Shown here: positions 34,990 through 43,129 of the stretch, one piece after another
How the letters are laid out: each line of letters starts with the position of its first letter
Position numbering within the stretch: position 1 is the first letter of the stretch
From: JAVBKX01 sp031553835
GTDB taxonomy: Bacteria > Bacteroidota > Bacteroidia > Bacteroidales > Azobacteroidaceae
NCBI GenBank assembly: GCA_031553835.1
Contig: JAVBKX010000010.1
Coordinates: forward strand, 1 to 64,000
Direction of reading: 5' to 3'
Length of the DNA: 64,000 bases
Program-made: the position numbers and the translations under genes
Notes under the pieces: model-generated
Seen by the model: the letters and a program-made list of their open reading frames with translations, nothing else
The model's database searches: none
Told to the model about the DNA's origin: nothing

Positions 34990-35682
34990 TCAATGGAAGC
35001 TCAAACTCAACTTCGCACCATAGGAAGTATCCGTACTACGATAACCTCCCATGTTATAAGTTTGGCAATTCACATCAGGCCGTAATGACATTCGGGCGTT
35101 TTTACCGAGATTCCAACTTAACCAACCATTTCTCCTGTTTATTGCATTAGCAGAAATCGGAGCATCAATTACAGACCACAAATAAGCGCCAAATGCAGCG
35201 GTCACAAATACAGCGGATGCTTCCGACATATCATATTCGAAATTTCCATAATAATCACGTGTCTCTTCCATTGATGCAAATGCGATAATCATCGATGCAG
35301 CGTACACCATGGTCATTGTTGCACCTTTCCGATATTGTCCGTTATAATACTGTCCGCCACCAGGTAACAATAAAGAACAAAGCAACGCTAATCCAGGTTC
35401 TTTTTTAGCGACCCATAAAGAAGAAACCGGTTTTTGTTTGGTAAACATATCCTTTTCTCCATTCGGATACTTGATCATGAAAATATCCGAGACAGGCAAG
35501 CTATATACCGGCCCATCCTGAAAAGAATACTTTTTGTACCACACTTCACTTTTACTGACTTCCTGCACTACAGCTTCAATTTCATCGCCGGAATGAAGCA
35601 CAATGATATCTTGGGCAAACAGACTTCCGCTCCACAAGAACCAACACAACGTCACTATCATCCCTAAAACATTTTTTTTCAT
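34990..35682 (-). CDS. Exported/membrane protein of unknown function (DUF5683-like)
   Basis: 230 residues. Cleavable signal ending LFAQD (about 1-24), a small beta-rich domain with GDEIEAVVQEVSKSEVWYKKYSFQDGPVYSLPVSDIFMIKYPNG, a pattern frequent in Bacteroidota exported proteins. Then come two or three membrane helices starting PGLALLCSLLLPGGGQYYNGQYRKG, which resembles the TM2/DUF5683 type hairpin. No enzymatic motif. It lies between dxs (12 bp) and trkA (3 bp) and is probably co-transcribed with both. Confidence 0.55.
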   Translation of the reverse strand: MKKNVLGMIVTLCWFLWSGSLFAQDIIVLHSGDEIEAVVQEVSKSEVWYKKYSFQDGPVYSLPVSDIFMIKYPNGEKDMFTKQKPVSSLWVAKKEPGLALLCSLLLPGGGQYYNGQYRKGATMTMVYAASMIIAFASMEETRDYYGNFEYDMSEASAVFVTAAFGAYLWSVIDAPISANAINRRNGWLSWNLGKNARMSLRPDVNCQTYNMGGYRSTDTSYGAKLSLSFH

Positions 35683-35694
35683 AAATAGAAAGAA

Positions 35695-37593
35695 TTAATT
35701 TGAGTGAATAATAACAGAGCAAATACTTTCAGCATCCATTCCACATATTTTATATAACTCCGGAATCGAACCATGTTCAATAAATTCATCAGGTATTCCT
35801 ATCCGCTTGATCACAGGTGTATAGCCATTATCCGTCATGAATTCCGCAACCGCCGATCCCAATCCGCCCCGGATCGTGCCATTTTCAACGGTAACAATCC
35901 GCTTGTAATTCCGGCCTGCTTCATGCAATATCTCTTCATCAATCGGCTTCAGGAAAATCATATCATAATGAGCCGCATCCACTCCCAAAAGAGCCGCCTT
36001 TGCGATCGCCTCTTTGGCAATATTTCCGATGGGCCCGATGGAAAGCACCGCTACATCTTTTCCATCTTTCAGTTTTCGCCCTTTTCCTTTGGGCAATACC
36101 TCCATAACATTGCGCCACTCTTTCAATTCTCCTTTTCCTCTTGGATACCGGATCACGAAAACGCCTTGTCCGGGTTGGGAACCGGTGTACATAAGATTTC
36201 TCAAATCATGCTCATTCAAAGGTGATGCAATTGTAACATTAGGCACACACCGAAGATATGCCAAATCGAATGCCCCCTGATGAGTCACGCCGTCTTCTCC
36301 GACCAAACCGGCCCGATCCAGACACAACACCATATCCAATTGCTGTATGGCGGCATCATGAATCAATTGATCATAAGCACGTTGCATAAAAGAAGAATAA
36401 ATATTGCAAAATGGCAACATACCTTCTTTGGCCAATCCTGCAGAAAAAGTGACCGCATGGCCTTCCGCGATACCCACGTCAAAAGCTCGTTCGGGCAATT
36501 CTTTCAGCAAAAAAGACATCGAACATCCGGTAGGCATCGCAGGTGTAATCCCGACAATCCGTTCATTTTGTTTAGCCAATTCTACCAATGTATGTCCAAA
36601 TACATCCTGATACAATTGAGGCTCATGCAACGAATGCTGAACAATCCGCTCTCCCGTCTCTTTATTAAATTTACCCGGTGCGTGCCAAATCGTCGCCGCA
36701 TCCTCAGCCGGTTTGAATCCCTTCCCTTTTTTTGTTAAAATATGAAGCAACTTCGGTCCTTGCATATCTTTAATATCGTGCAATACTTTTACCAAAGCAT
36801 GGATATCATTACCATCAACCGGACCAAAATAACGGACATTAAATCCTTCAAACATATTATGCTGGCGGGTAAGTAAAGCTTTCAAGCTATTATTGAACCG
36901 GAGGATAAAACCCTTGCCCCGATCCTGGATCAGCCCCCACCGGCGCAAAGTCCGATACAAATCATACCTGATTTTATTATAAGTCTTTGAAGTCGTGATA
37001 TCGACCAAATACTGGTTCATGGCTCCGACGTTGCTATCAATAGCCATATTATTGTCATTCAAAATAATCAACAGATTATTCGGATCTGCCGAAGCATTGT
37101 TAAGCCCTTCAAAGGCCAACCCGCCGGTCATGGAGCCATCGCCGATCACCGCTACAATCTTTCGGTCTGATTCCCGTTTCAATAACGAAGCAATGGCCAT
37201 TCCCAAGGCTGCAGAAATCGACGTAGAAGCATGTCCTGCAATAAAGGCATCGTATTCACTTTCCTGAGGATTAGGGAAACCGCTGATTCCACCTAATTTC
37301 CGCAATGTGCGGAACACATCCTTTCTTCCTGTAAGAATTTTATGTGCATAAGCCTGGTGCCCAACATCCCACACAATCCGGTCGTATGGCGTATTCAGCA
37401 CATAATGTAATGCCACCGTCAACTCTACAGTGCCCAAACTCGAAGCAAAATGCCCCGGCGTATCCGCCAGCACTTCGATGATAAATTGACGCAGCTCATG
37501 GCAAACCTGCTTAAGTTGATCCACACTAAGGGATCGAAGATCAGATGGATACACGATGGTATCCAATAAACTTTTTTTATTTGTTGTTGACAT
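35695..37593 (-). CDS. dxs: 1-deoxy-D-xylulose-5-phosphate synthase
   Basis: 632 residues, the normal length for Dxs. Thiamine diphosphate domain with ASSLGTVELTVALHYV, DVGHQAYAHKILTGR and GDGSMTGGLAFEGLNN (Mg/TPP motif), the pyrimidine domain with DVGIAEGHAVTFSAGLA, and a C-terminal transketolase domain ending RIGIPDEFIEHGS. It condenses pyruvate and glyceraldehyde-3-phosphate in the first step of the non-mevalonate isoprenoid pathway. First gene of the dxs-DUF5683-trkA-trkH unit, with a promoter just upstream. Confidence 0.97.
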   Translation of the reverse strand: MSTTNKKSLLDTIVYPSDLRSLSVDQLKQVCHELRQFIIEVLADTPGHFASSLGTVELTVALHYVLNTPYDRIVWDVGHQAYAHKILTGRKDVFRTLRKLGGISGFPNPQESEYDAFIAGHASTSISAALGMAIASLLKRESDRKIVAVIGDGSMTGGLAFEGLNNASADPNNLLIILNDNNMAIDSNVGAMNQYLVDITTSKTYNKIRYDLYRTLRRWGLIQDRGKGFILRFNNSLKALLTRQHNMFEGFNVRYFGPVDGNDIHALVKVLHDIKDMQGPKLLHILTKKGKGFKPAEDAATIWHAPGKFNKETGERIVQHSLHEPQLYQDVFGHTLVELAKQNERIVGITPAMPTGCSMSFLLKELPERAFDVGIAEGHAVTFSAGLAKEGMLPFCNIYSSFMQRAYDQLIHDAAIQQLDMVLCLDRAGLVGEDGVTHQGAFDLAYLRCVPNVTIASPLNEHDLRNLMYTGSQPGQGVFVIRYPRGKGELKEWRNVMEVLPKGKGRKLKDGKDVAVLSIGPIGNIAKEAIAKAALLGVDAAHYDMIFLKPIDEEILHEAGRNYKRIVTVENGTIRGGLGSAVAEFMTDNGYTPVIKRIGIPDEFIEHGSIPELYKICGMDAESICSVIIHSN

Positions 37594-37611
37594 GTTCTTT
37601 TAAACCTCTCA

Positions 37612-37641
37612 CAAAGGTACATGATAATTTTAAAACACAAA
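37612..37641 (-). promoter_or_regulatory. Promoter of the dxs-trkA-trkH unit
   Basis: On the minus strand TTTG (37641-37638), 18-nt spacer, TACCTTTG (37619-37612). The -7 box is an exact match; the spacer is one or two nt short. It lies 19 bp upstream of the dxs start, so the leader would be very short. Confidence 0.7.
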
Positions 37642-37974
37642 GTTAGATAACATGAAAAGAAAAAAGAAAAATACAGATAAAAAGGCGAAAACGCGAGGAT
37701 ATTACAAAAAAATATTCTATCTTTGCCAAAGAATCTGTCAAATTACCAACAAGTTTTGAACAATTATTAAACAATGTTTGTAGAGTTCCTCATTTTTTTC
37801 AAAAGAAAGGCAACACTATTCCCCAGAAGAGAATGAATTTATCTCATTAACAAACAACAAGTTGGCATTTTTTAAGTTATTTTTAATTAACATTGGCACG
37901 ATTTTTTCAAAGAGTTATAGCACAATAGTTTGCAGAAATAAACACTGCATCTATTCATTTAAAGAAATAAGCAA

Positions 37975-38145
37975 CCGTTCCGAAAAACGACTTTGGCTAT
38001 TCTTAACAGTTTTTTCTGCTTAGTTCCTGCTTGTGAAAGTAAGAAATAGGTGCTTCATCCCAAATTAGTATGTATTAGATAGAGGTGTGAAACAAAGTTG
38101 CTATCGGAACGGATTGTTTATAATAAAAAAACAATCCGTTTTTTT
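37975..38145 (+). ncRNA. Candidate structured ncRNA, 6S-like
   Basis: CCGTTCCGA (37975-37983) pairs exactly with TCGGAACGG (38104-38112), and CGACTTTG (37988-37995) pairs with CAAAGTTG (38093-38100, one G.U). This leaves a large open region with a small apical hairpin (CCTGCTT...AAGAAATAGG, about 38026-38050), then a strong terminator. A closing helix, big internal bubble and apical stem are the 6S RNA plan, and size (~170 nt) suits the Bacteroidales-1/6S type. The 5' end is uncertain: an exact TATCTTTG box (37717-37724) would give a ~410-nt transcript, and a nearer imperfect box TAGTTTG is at 37926. No protein frame is credible in 37594-38270. Confidence 0.5.
38110..38145 (+). terminator. 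Intrinsic terminator of the 6S-like RNA
   Basis: CGGATTGTTT (38110-38119) and AAACAATCCG (38129-38138) form a 10-bp stem followed by seven T (38139-38145). The first bases overlap the 3' side of the RNA's closing helix, so the two structures compete for bases 38110-38112. Confidence 0.85.
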
Positions 38146-38233
38146 CTTTTCCTGCCGGTCAATTCCACATAGCATTTTCACAAAATTTAGAGAAAAAAGC
38201 TCACATTTTATTCCGATTCGTCTGCAAAATCAC

Positions 38234-38241
38234 TATTTTTG
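38234..38241 (+). promoter_or_regulatory. -7 box upstream of ddh
   Basis: TATTTTTG, an exact TAnnTTTG, ends 29 bp before the ddh start. No clear TTTG is found about 20 nt upstream (only TTTTATTCC), so it is a -7 box without a strong -33 element. Confidence 0.5.
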
Positions 38242-38270
38242 CAGTCCATTGAAACAAAAAAGCATTTTTT

Positions 38271-39167
38271 ATGAAAACGATCAGGGCAGCCATTATTGGC
38301 TATGGAAACATTGGGAAATACGTTGTAGAAGCCATTGAAACTTCTCCCGACTTTGAAATTGCCGGAATTGTACGCAGAAATCCTACAGAACGGCCCGGCG
38401 AAATTGCTCATTATGAAATCACTGACGATATAAGGAATCTGAAAGAGGTAAAAGTGGCCTTTTTATGCACTCCTACCCGCAGCGTGGAAAAGCAAGCGAA
38501 AGAAATCCTCAGATTAGGCATCAATACGGTGGACAGTTACGATATTCACGGCGGAATTGTCAATTTGCGCAAAGAATTGGACGCTGTTGCCAAAGCTCAC
38601 AAGGCAGTGTCTATTATATCGGCAGGCTGGGATCCGGGAAGTGATTCGATTGTCCGCGCCATGATGGAAGCCATCGTTCCCAAAGGCATCACTTACACCA
38701 ATTTCGGCCCGGGTATGAGCATGGGACATACCGTAGCGGTAAAAGCCATTGAAGGCGTAAAAGCCGCGCTTTCCATGACCATTCCTACCGGCACCGGCAT
38801 TCACCGCCGGATGGTTTATATCGAATTGAAAGACGGTTACGATTTTAAGCAAGTAACCGCAGCGATCAAAGCGGACGATTACTTTGCCCACGACGAAACA
38901 CATGTCACACTTGTTGATTCTGTGGACAATTTGATTGATATGGGGCATGGTGTGAATTTGGTACGCAAAGGCGTTTCCGGAAAAACGCAGAATCAATTGC
39001 TCGATTTCAACATGCGAATCAACAATCCCGCCTTAACAGCACAAGTATTAGTTGCCGCTGCGCGCGCCAGCTTCAGGCAACAAGCCGGAGCCTATACCCT
39101 TATAGAAATACCGGTAATAGATATGCTTTATGGCGACCGCGATTCATTAATCAAAAAATTAGTATAA
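38271..39167 (+). CDS. ddh: meso-Diaminopimelate D-dehydrogenase
   Basis: 298 residues. N-terminal NADP-binding fold with AAIIGYGNIGKYVVEAIE (GxGxxG), then FLCTPTRSVEKQAKEIL, the DSYDIHGGI and SAGWDPGSDSIVRAMMEAI substrate region typical of Ddh, and FGPGMSMGHT. It makes meso-DAP from tetrahydrodipicolinate in one reductive amination, a short cut in lysine and peptidoglycan synthesis used by some Bacteroidota. The lgt start codon follows its stop directly. Confidence 0.93.
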   Translation: MKTIRAAIIGYGNIGKYVVEAIETSPDFEIAGIVRRNPTERPGEIAHYEITDDIRNLKEVKVAFLCTPTRSVEKQAKEILRLGINTVDSYDIHGGIVNLRKELDAVAKAHKAVSIISAGWDPGSDSIVRAMMEAIVPKGITYTNFGPGMSMGHTVAVKAIEGVKAALSMTIPTGTGIHRRMVYIELKDGYDFKQVTAAIKADDYFAHDETHVTLVDSVDNLIDMGHGVNLVRKGVSGKTQNQLLDFNMRINNPALTAQVLVAAARASFRQQAGAYTLIEIPVIDMLYGDRDSLIKKLV

Positions 39168-40019
39168 ATGGTATCTTTATTTGTACACTGGGATGTAAAT
39201 CCCGTTGCGTTTACCATCCCTTGGGTGCATAAAGACATTCCGTGGTATGCATTGGCCTTTGTAGCCGGATTTGCATTAGGGCTTTGGATTGTTGACAAAG
39301 TTTGGAAACATGAAAAAATCAAGGAAGAATGGTATGATACGCTATTCTTTTATGTATTTTTCGCTACCATTATCGGTTCGCGATTAGGTCATGTTTTATT
39401 TTACAATCCTCAATATTATTTCTCCCATCCGATTGAAATTTTCAAAATTTGGGAAGGCGGTTTAGCCAGTCACGGCGGCACATTAGGCATTATTATCGCG
39501 GTATGGATTTATTCGAAAAAAGTGACTCACAAAAGTATGCTTTGGACATTCGACCGGTTGGTGCTGCCCGTCGGATTTGTAGCCGCATTGATCCGCATCG
39601 GCAATTTGATGAATTCCGAAATTTACGGACATCCCACTACCATGCCCTGGGGCTTCGAGTTTGTTCGTTCGCGCGAATGGTACAAGGCGCCTATCAACAT
39701 GCTGCCATGCCATCCGACTCAAATATACGAAGCTCTTTGCTATATTATCGTCTCTATTCTCTGCTTGTGGATGTATTGGAAAAAAGATGCCTACAAACAA
39801 CAAGGGCTGATTTTCGGAGTCTTTTTCATTGGAATATTCCTCTCCCGTTTTTGCGTGGAATTTTTCAAGAACAGCCAGGAAGCCTTTGAAGATGGTATGT
39901 TCCTGAATATGGGACAATTACTCAGCATTCCTTTCATCTTAGTCGGAATTTGGTTTACTTACAAAGGACTGCAGGAAAGAAAGAATCAAAGCATTAAGAA
40001 TGAAAAAGTAAAAAAATGA
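39168..40019 (+). CDS. lgt: Prolipoprotein diacylglyceryl transferase
   Basis: 283 residues with about seven membrane helices. Family signatures: IPWYALAFVAGFALGLWI, GSRLGHVLFYNPQYYFSHPIEIFKIWEGGLASHGGTLG (catalytic region with HGG) and RIGNLMNSEIYG; the later PTQIYEAL is also typical. It attaches diacylglycerol to the lipobox cysteine of prelipoproteins, the first step needed by the many lipoproteins encoded in this window. It abuts ddh and overlaps the flavodiiron gene by 4 bp (ATGA). Confidence 0.96.
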   Translation: MVSLFVHWDVNPVAFTIPWVHKDIPWYALAFVAGFALGLWIVDKVWKHEKIKEEWYDTLFFYVFFATIIGSRLGHVLFYNPQYYFSHPIEIFKIWEGGLASHGGTLGIIIAVWIYSKKVTHKSMLWTFDRLVLPVGFVAALIRIGNLMNSEIYGHPTTMPWGFEFVRSREWYKAPINMLPCHPTQIYEALCYIIVSILCLWMYWKKDAYKQQGLIFGVFFIGIFLSRFCVEFFKNSQEAFEDGMFLNMGQLLSIPFILVGIWFTYKGLQERKNQSIKNEKVKK

Positions 40020-41215
40020 AAGCGCTCTCAATAAAGGAAAACTTATATTATGTAGGTGTCAATGATCGAAACAAAGCATTATTCGAAAATCTTTGGCCCC
40101 TGCCCTACGGTGTTTCTTATAATTCTTACTTATTGATCGATGGCAAAACTGTTTTGTTTGACACTGTGGATATTTGTTATTCTGATATTTTTCTTCAAAA
40201 AATAGAACAAATTCTAAACGGGAAACAACTTGACTACTTAGTTATCAACCACATGGAACCGGATCATTCGGGTTCTGTCGGACTTTTGCGGAATAAATAT
40301 CCAGCAGTACAAATCATTGGAAACGCCCGCACGCTCGATATGCTGAAAGGGTATTATGGCATTGAAGAAGGCGTGATTGCCGTCAAAGATGAAGAAACAC
40401 TGTCGCTGGGCAAACACAACCTGCGTTTTTACCTCACCCCCATGATCCATTGGCCGGAAACCATGATGACATACGAAATTGCAGAAGGCCTGTTATTTTC
40501 CGGAGATGCATTCGGCACATTCGGCGCATTAGACGGAGGAGTGATGGATAGTCAGTTGCGCCCTGAAAAATATTGGGACGAAATGGTTCGTTATTATTCC
40601 AATATTGTTGGAAAATTCGGCAATCCGGTGCAAAAAGCATTGACGAAATTAGCCAACTTGCCCGTTCATGCCATTTGTTCGACCCACGGACCTGTTTGGA
40701 CTGAAAAAACAAACATCCATAAAATAATGGAATCATACGACCGGATGAGCCGCTACGAAGCCGAAAACGGAGTCGTTATCGCCTATGGAAGCATGTACGG
40801 CCACACAGAGCAAATGGCAGAAGCCATTGCCCGGGAATTAGCGTTGCAAGGCATCAAAGACATTGTACTTCACAACGTATCCGTCACACACCCATCGTTT
40901 ATTATCCGCGACATTTTCAAATACAAAGGACTGATAATCGGTTCGCCGACTTATAACAATCAACTTTTCCCTGCCGTAGAATCGTTGATTTCAAAAATTG
41001 AAGGCCGGGAAATTAAAGGTCGCTACTTAGGATATTTCGGTTCGTTCACCTGGGCAGGAGCGGCTGTGAAACGACTGGCTGCTTTCGCCGAAAGTTCGGG
41101 ATTTGAATTAATTGGAAACCCTGTTGAAATGAAACAAGCCCCCAATGCCTCCGTTTGGGAAGGCTGTGCAGCATTGGGGAAAGCGATGGCTGAAAAATTA
41201 ATTACGAACGGATAA
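40016..41215 (+). CDS. Flavodiiron protein (FprA-type A flavoprotein)
   Basis: 399 residues. N-terminal metallo-beta-lactamase-like diiron domain with the ligand motif HMEPDHSG (about residues 79-86), SGDAFGTFGALDGG and a later His (STHGP), then a flavodoxin domain from about 255 (VIAYGSMYGHTEQMAEAIA, the FMN phosphate loop; GSPTYNNQLFPAVESL; GYFGSFTWAGAAVKRL). Such proteins reduce O2 to water or NO to N2O in anaerobes. No rubredoxin domain or adjacent rubredoxin gene is visible, so the electron donor is unknown. Confidence 0.93.
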   Translation: MKALSIKENLYYVGVNDRNKALFENLWPLPYGVSYNSYLLIDGKTVLFDTVDICYSDIFLQKIEQILNGKQLDYLVINHMEPDHSGSVGLLRNKYPAVQIIGNARTLDMLKGYYGIEEGVIAVKDEETLSLGKHNLRFYLTPMIHWPETMMTYEIAEGLLFSGDAFGTFGALDGGVMDSQLRPEKYWDEMVRYYSNIVGKFGNPVQKALTKLANLPVHAICSTHGPVWTEKTNIHKIMESYDRMSRYEAENGVVIAYGSMYGHTEQMAEAIARELALQGIKDIVLHNVSVTHPSFIIRDIFKYKGLIIGSPTYNNQLFPAVESLISKIEGREIKGRYLGYFGSFTWAGAAVKRLAAFAESSGFELIGNPVEMKQAPNASVWEGCAALGKAMAEKLITNG

Positions 41216-41277
41216 TCGCTGAGCCAATTACAATGCTAATATAAATCACTGACATTTGTCTATTATTCTTATCAATT

Positions 41278-41976
41278 ATGAAAAAGGAAGACTTATTATT
41301 CGTCGTTTTTTTGATTGTACTTTTTGTGCCATTCTTTATCTTTCCGGCGCTGTATGATTGGTACATCAGCTTCAACCGCAGCCACACATTTATTATGGCT
41401 TTTCTCAAGTTTGCCATCCTGGCCACAACAGGGGAAATGTTAGGATTAAGAATAAAAACCGGACAATATAATGAACCCGGATTCGGAGTCTGGCCACGAG
41501 CGGTCATTTGGGGAGTATTGGGAATCTGGATCGCGATGTCCATGAAAGTATTCAGCGGAGGCGCACCCGTGATTGCCGACTATTTATTGGGCAAAAACGG
41601 AGCCATCGTTGCAGCCATGCAGTCGGCTTTCTCTTTAGACAAACTAATCGGATCATTTATGATCAGCCTGATGATGAATACGTCTTTTGCACCGGTTTTC
41701 ATGACTATCCATAAAATCACCGATACACATATCCTGAATCACGGCGGAAAATTTGCCGCATTATTTGAACCCATTCCCTTTGGGAATTATCTTGCGGGAT
41801 TGAATTGGAAAGTGCAATGGAATTTCGTATTCAAAAAAACAATTCCTTATTTCTGGCTACCTGCCCATACGATCACTTTCATTCTTCCAGCCGATTTTCA
41901 GGTATTATTCGCAGCATTATTAGGAATCGCATTGGGAGTAATCCTGTCAATCGCCGCAGTAAAAAGCAGGAAATAA
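41278..41976 (+). CDS. Membrane protein, possibly Mpv17/PMP22-like
   Basis: 232 residues with about five hydrophobic segments: near the N-terminus (LLFVVFLIVLFVPFFIFPALYDWY), AFLKFAILATTGEMLGL, WGVLGIWIAMSMKVFSGG, SFMISLMMNTSFAPVFMTI and a C-terminal pair (TITFILPADFQVLFAALLGIALGVILS). The WPRAVIWG and NWKVQWNFVFKKTIPYFWLPAHTITF segments recall the Mpv17/PMP22 family (…W…P.Q..NF…FVP), but I am not certain. Function unknown. The proB start is the next base after its stop, so the two are probably co-transcribed. Confidence 0.45.
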   Translation: MKKEDLLFVVFLIVLFVPFFIFPALYDWYISFNRSHTFIMAFLKFAILATTGEMLGLRIKTGQYNEPGFGVWPRAVIWGVLGIWIAMSMKVFSGGAPVIADYLLGKNGAIVAAMQSAFSLDKLIGSFMISLMMNTSFAPVFMTIHKITDTHILNHGGKFAALFEPIPFGNYLAGLNWKVQWNFVFKKTIPYFWLPAHTITFILPADFQVLFAALLGIALGVILSIAAVKSRK

Positions 41977-43056
41977 ATGCATTACAAACGAATTGTCATA
42001 AAAATCGGGAGTAATGTTCTCACCCGTAAAGACGGAACGTTGGACATTACCCGTATGTCGGCATTGGTAGATCAAATTGCGGAATTACATAAAAAAGGGA
42101 TCGAGATCATCCTGGTTTCTTCCGGCGCTGTAGCGTCTGGCCGAAGCGAAATCAAAGCCAAAGGCAAATTAGACAATGTTTCTTCCCGGCAATTGTACTC
42201 CGCCGTGGGACAAGCAAAACTAATCAACCGTTATTACGATCTTTTCCGGGAACATAGCATTGCCTGCGGACAAGTGTTGACAACAAAAGAAAGCCTGAGT
42301 ACACGCATGCATTACCTCAATCAGCGCAACTGCATGACTGTGATGCTCGAAAATCATGTCATCCCGATCATGAATGAAAATGACACGATTTCTGTAACCG
42401 AATTAATGTTTACCGACAATGACGAATTGTCTGGTATGGTAGCGGCAATGATGAATGCAGAAGCCTTAATCATCTTGAGCAATATCGACGGCATATATAA
42501 TGGTTCGCCGTCTGATCCTGCCGCCGAAGTCATCCGCATTATCCAACCCGACAAGCATGACATTTCTGATTGCATTCAAACTTCCAAGTCGTCTTTTGGC
42601 CGTGGAGGTATGCTCACCAAATATCGCATTGCCCGCAAAGTAGCCGATGAAGGAATCGAAGTAGTCATTGCCAACGGAAAAAAAGACAACATTCTTCCTG
42701 AATTAGTAAAAAAACAAAGCATGGCTGTTTGCACCCGCTTTGTTCCTTCCGAAAAAGAAGTCTCCAATGTAAAAAAATGGATTGCCCACTCCGATGGATT
42801 TGCTAAAGGCGAACTACACATCAATGCCGGTGCAAAAGAAGCCTTGCTCGGAGAAACAGCCAGTTCGTTATTGGCTGTCGGAATTACATCGGTTGTCGGC
42901 GAATTCGAAAAAGATGATATTGTAAAAATTATCGATGAAAATGGAGAGCAATTAGGTGTCGGACGCGTAGGTTTTGAAAGCGAACAAGTGCGGGAGCTTA
43001 TCGGAAAAAAAGGAAATAAGCCGATAGTGCACTATGACTACCTCTATTTGGAATAG
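41977..43056 (+). CDS. proB: Glutamate 5-kinase
   Basis: 359 residues: amino-acid kinase domain (VIKIGSNVLTRKDGTLD, ILVSSGAVASGRSEI, MNENDTISVTELMFTDNDELSGMVA, FGRGGMLTKYRIARKVA) followed by a C-terminal PUA domain (about 275-359). It phosphorylates glutamate in the first step of proline synthesis; the next enzyme, ProA, is not in the window. Follows the membrane protein gene directly. Confidence 0.95.
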   Translation: MHYKRIVIKIGSNVLTRKDGTLDITRMSALVDQIAELHKKGIEIILVSSGAVASGRSEIKAKGKLDNVSSRQLYSAVGQAKLINRYYDLFREHSIACGQVLTTKESLSTRMHYLNQRNCMTVMLENHVIPIMNENDTISVTELMFTDNDELSGMVAAMMNAEALIILSNIDGIYNGSPSDPAAEVIRIIQPDKHDISDCIQTSKSSFGRGGMLTKYRIARKVADEGIEVVIANGKKDNILPELVKKQSMAVCTRFVPSEKEVSNVKKWIAHSDGFAKGELHINAGAKEALLGETASSLLAVGITSVVGEFEKDDIVKIIDENGEQLGVGRVGFESEQVRELIGKKGNKPIVHYDYLYLE

Positions 43057-43078
43057 TTTTTTTGCAACAACTCCTTTA

Positions 43079-43110
43079 TTTGCATTTTTACTTAAATCTT
43101 AATATTTTTG
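43079..43110 (+). promoter_or_regulatory. Complete Bacteroidota promoter before gene 43130
   Basis: TTTG (43079-43082), a spacer of exactly 20 nt, then TATTTTTG (43103-43110), matching the consensus at every fixed position. The start codon follows 19 bp later, so the leader is roughly 10-15 nt. It implies that the DUF3352-like gene is transcribed separately from proB. Confidence 0.85.
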
Positions 43111-43129
43111 GTCTCAAATTTTAAGATTC

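Noticed and set aside
37620..38270. tmRNA or RNase P RNA in the dxs-ddh gap
   Set aside because: No tRNA-like ends or tag frame, and none of the RNase P conserved segments (GAGGAAAGTCC-type) is present.
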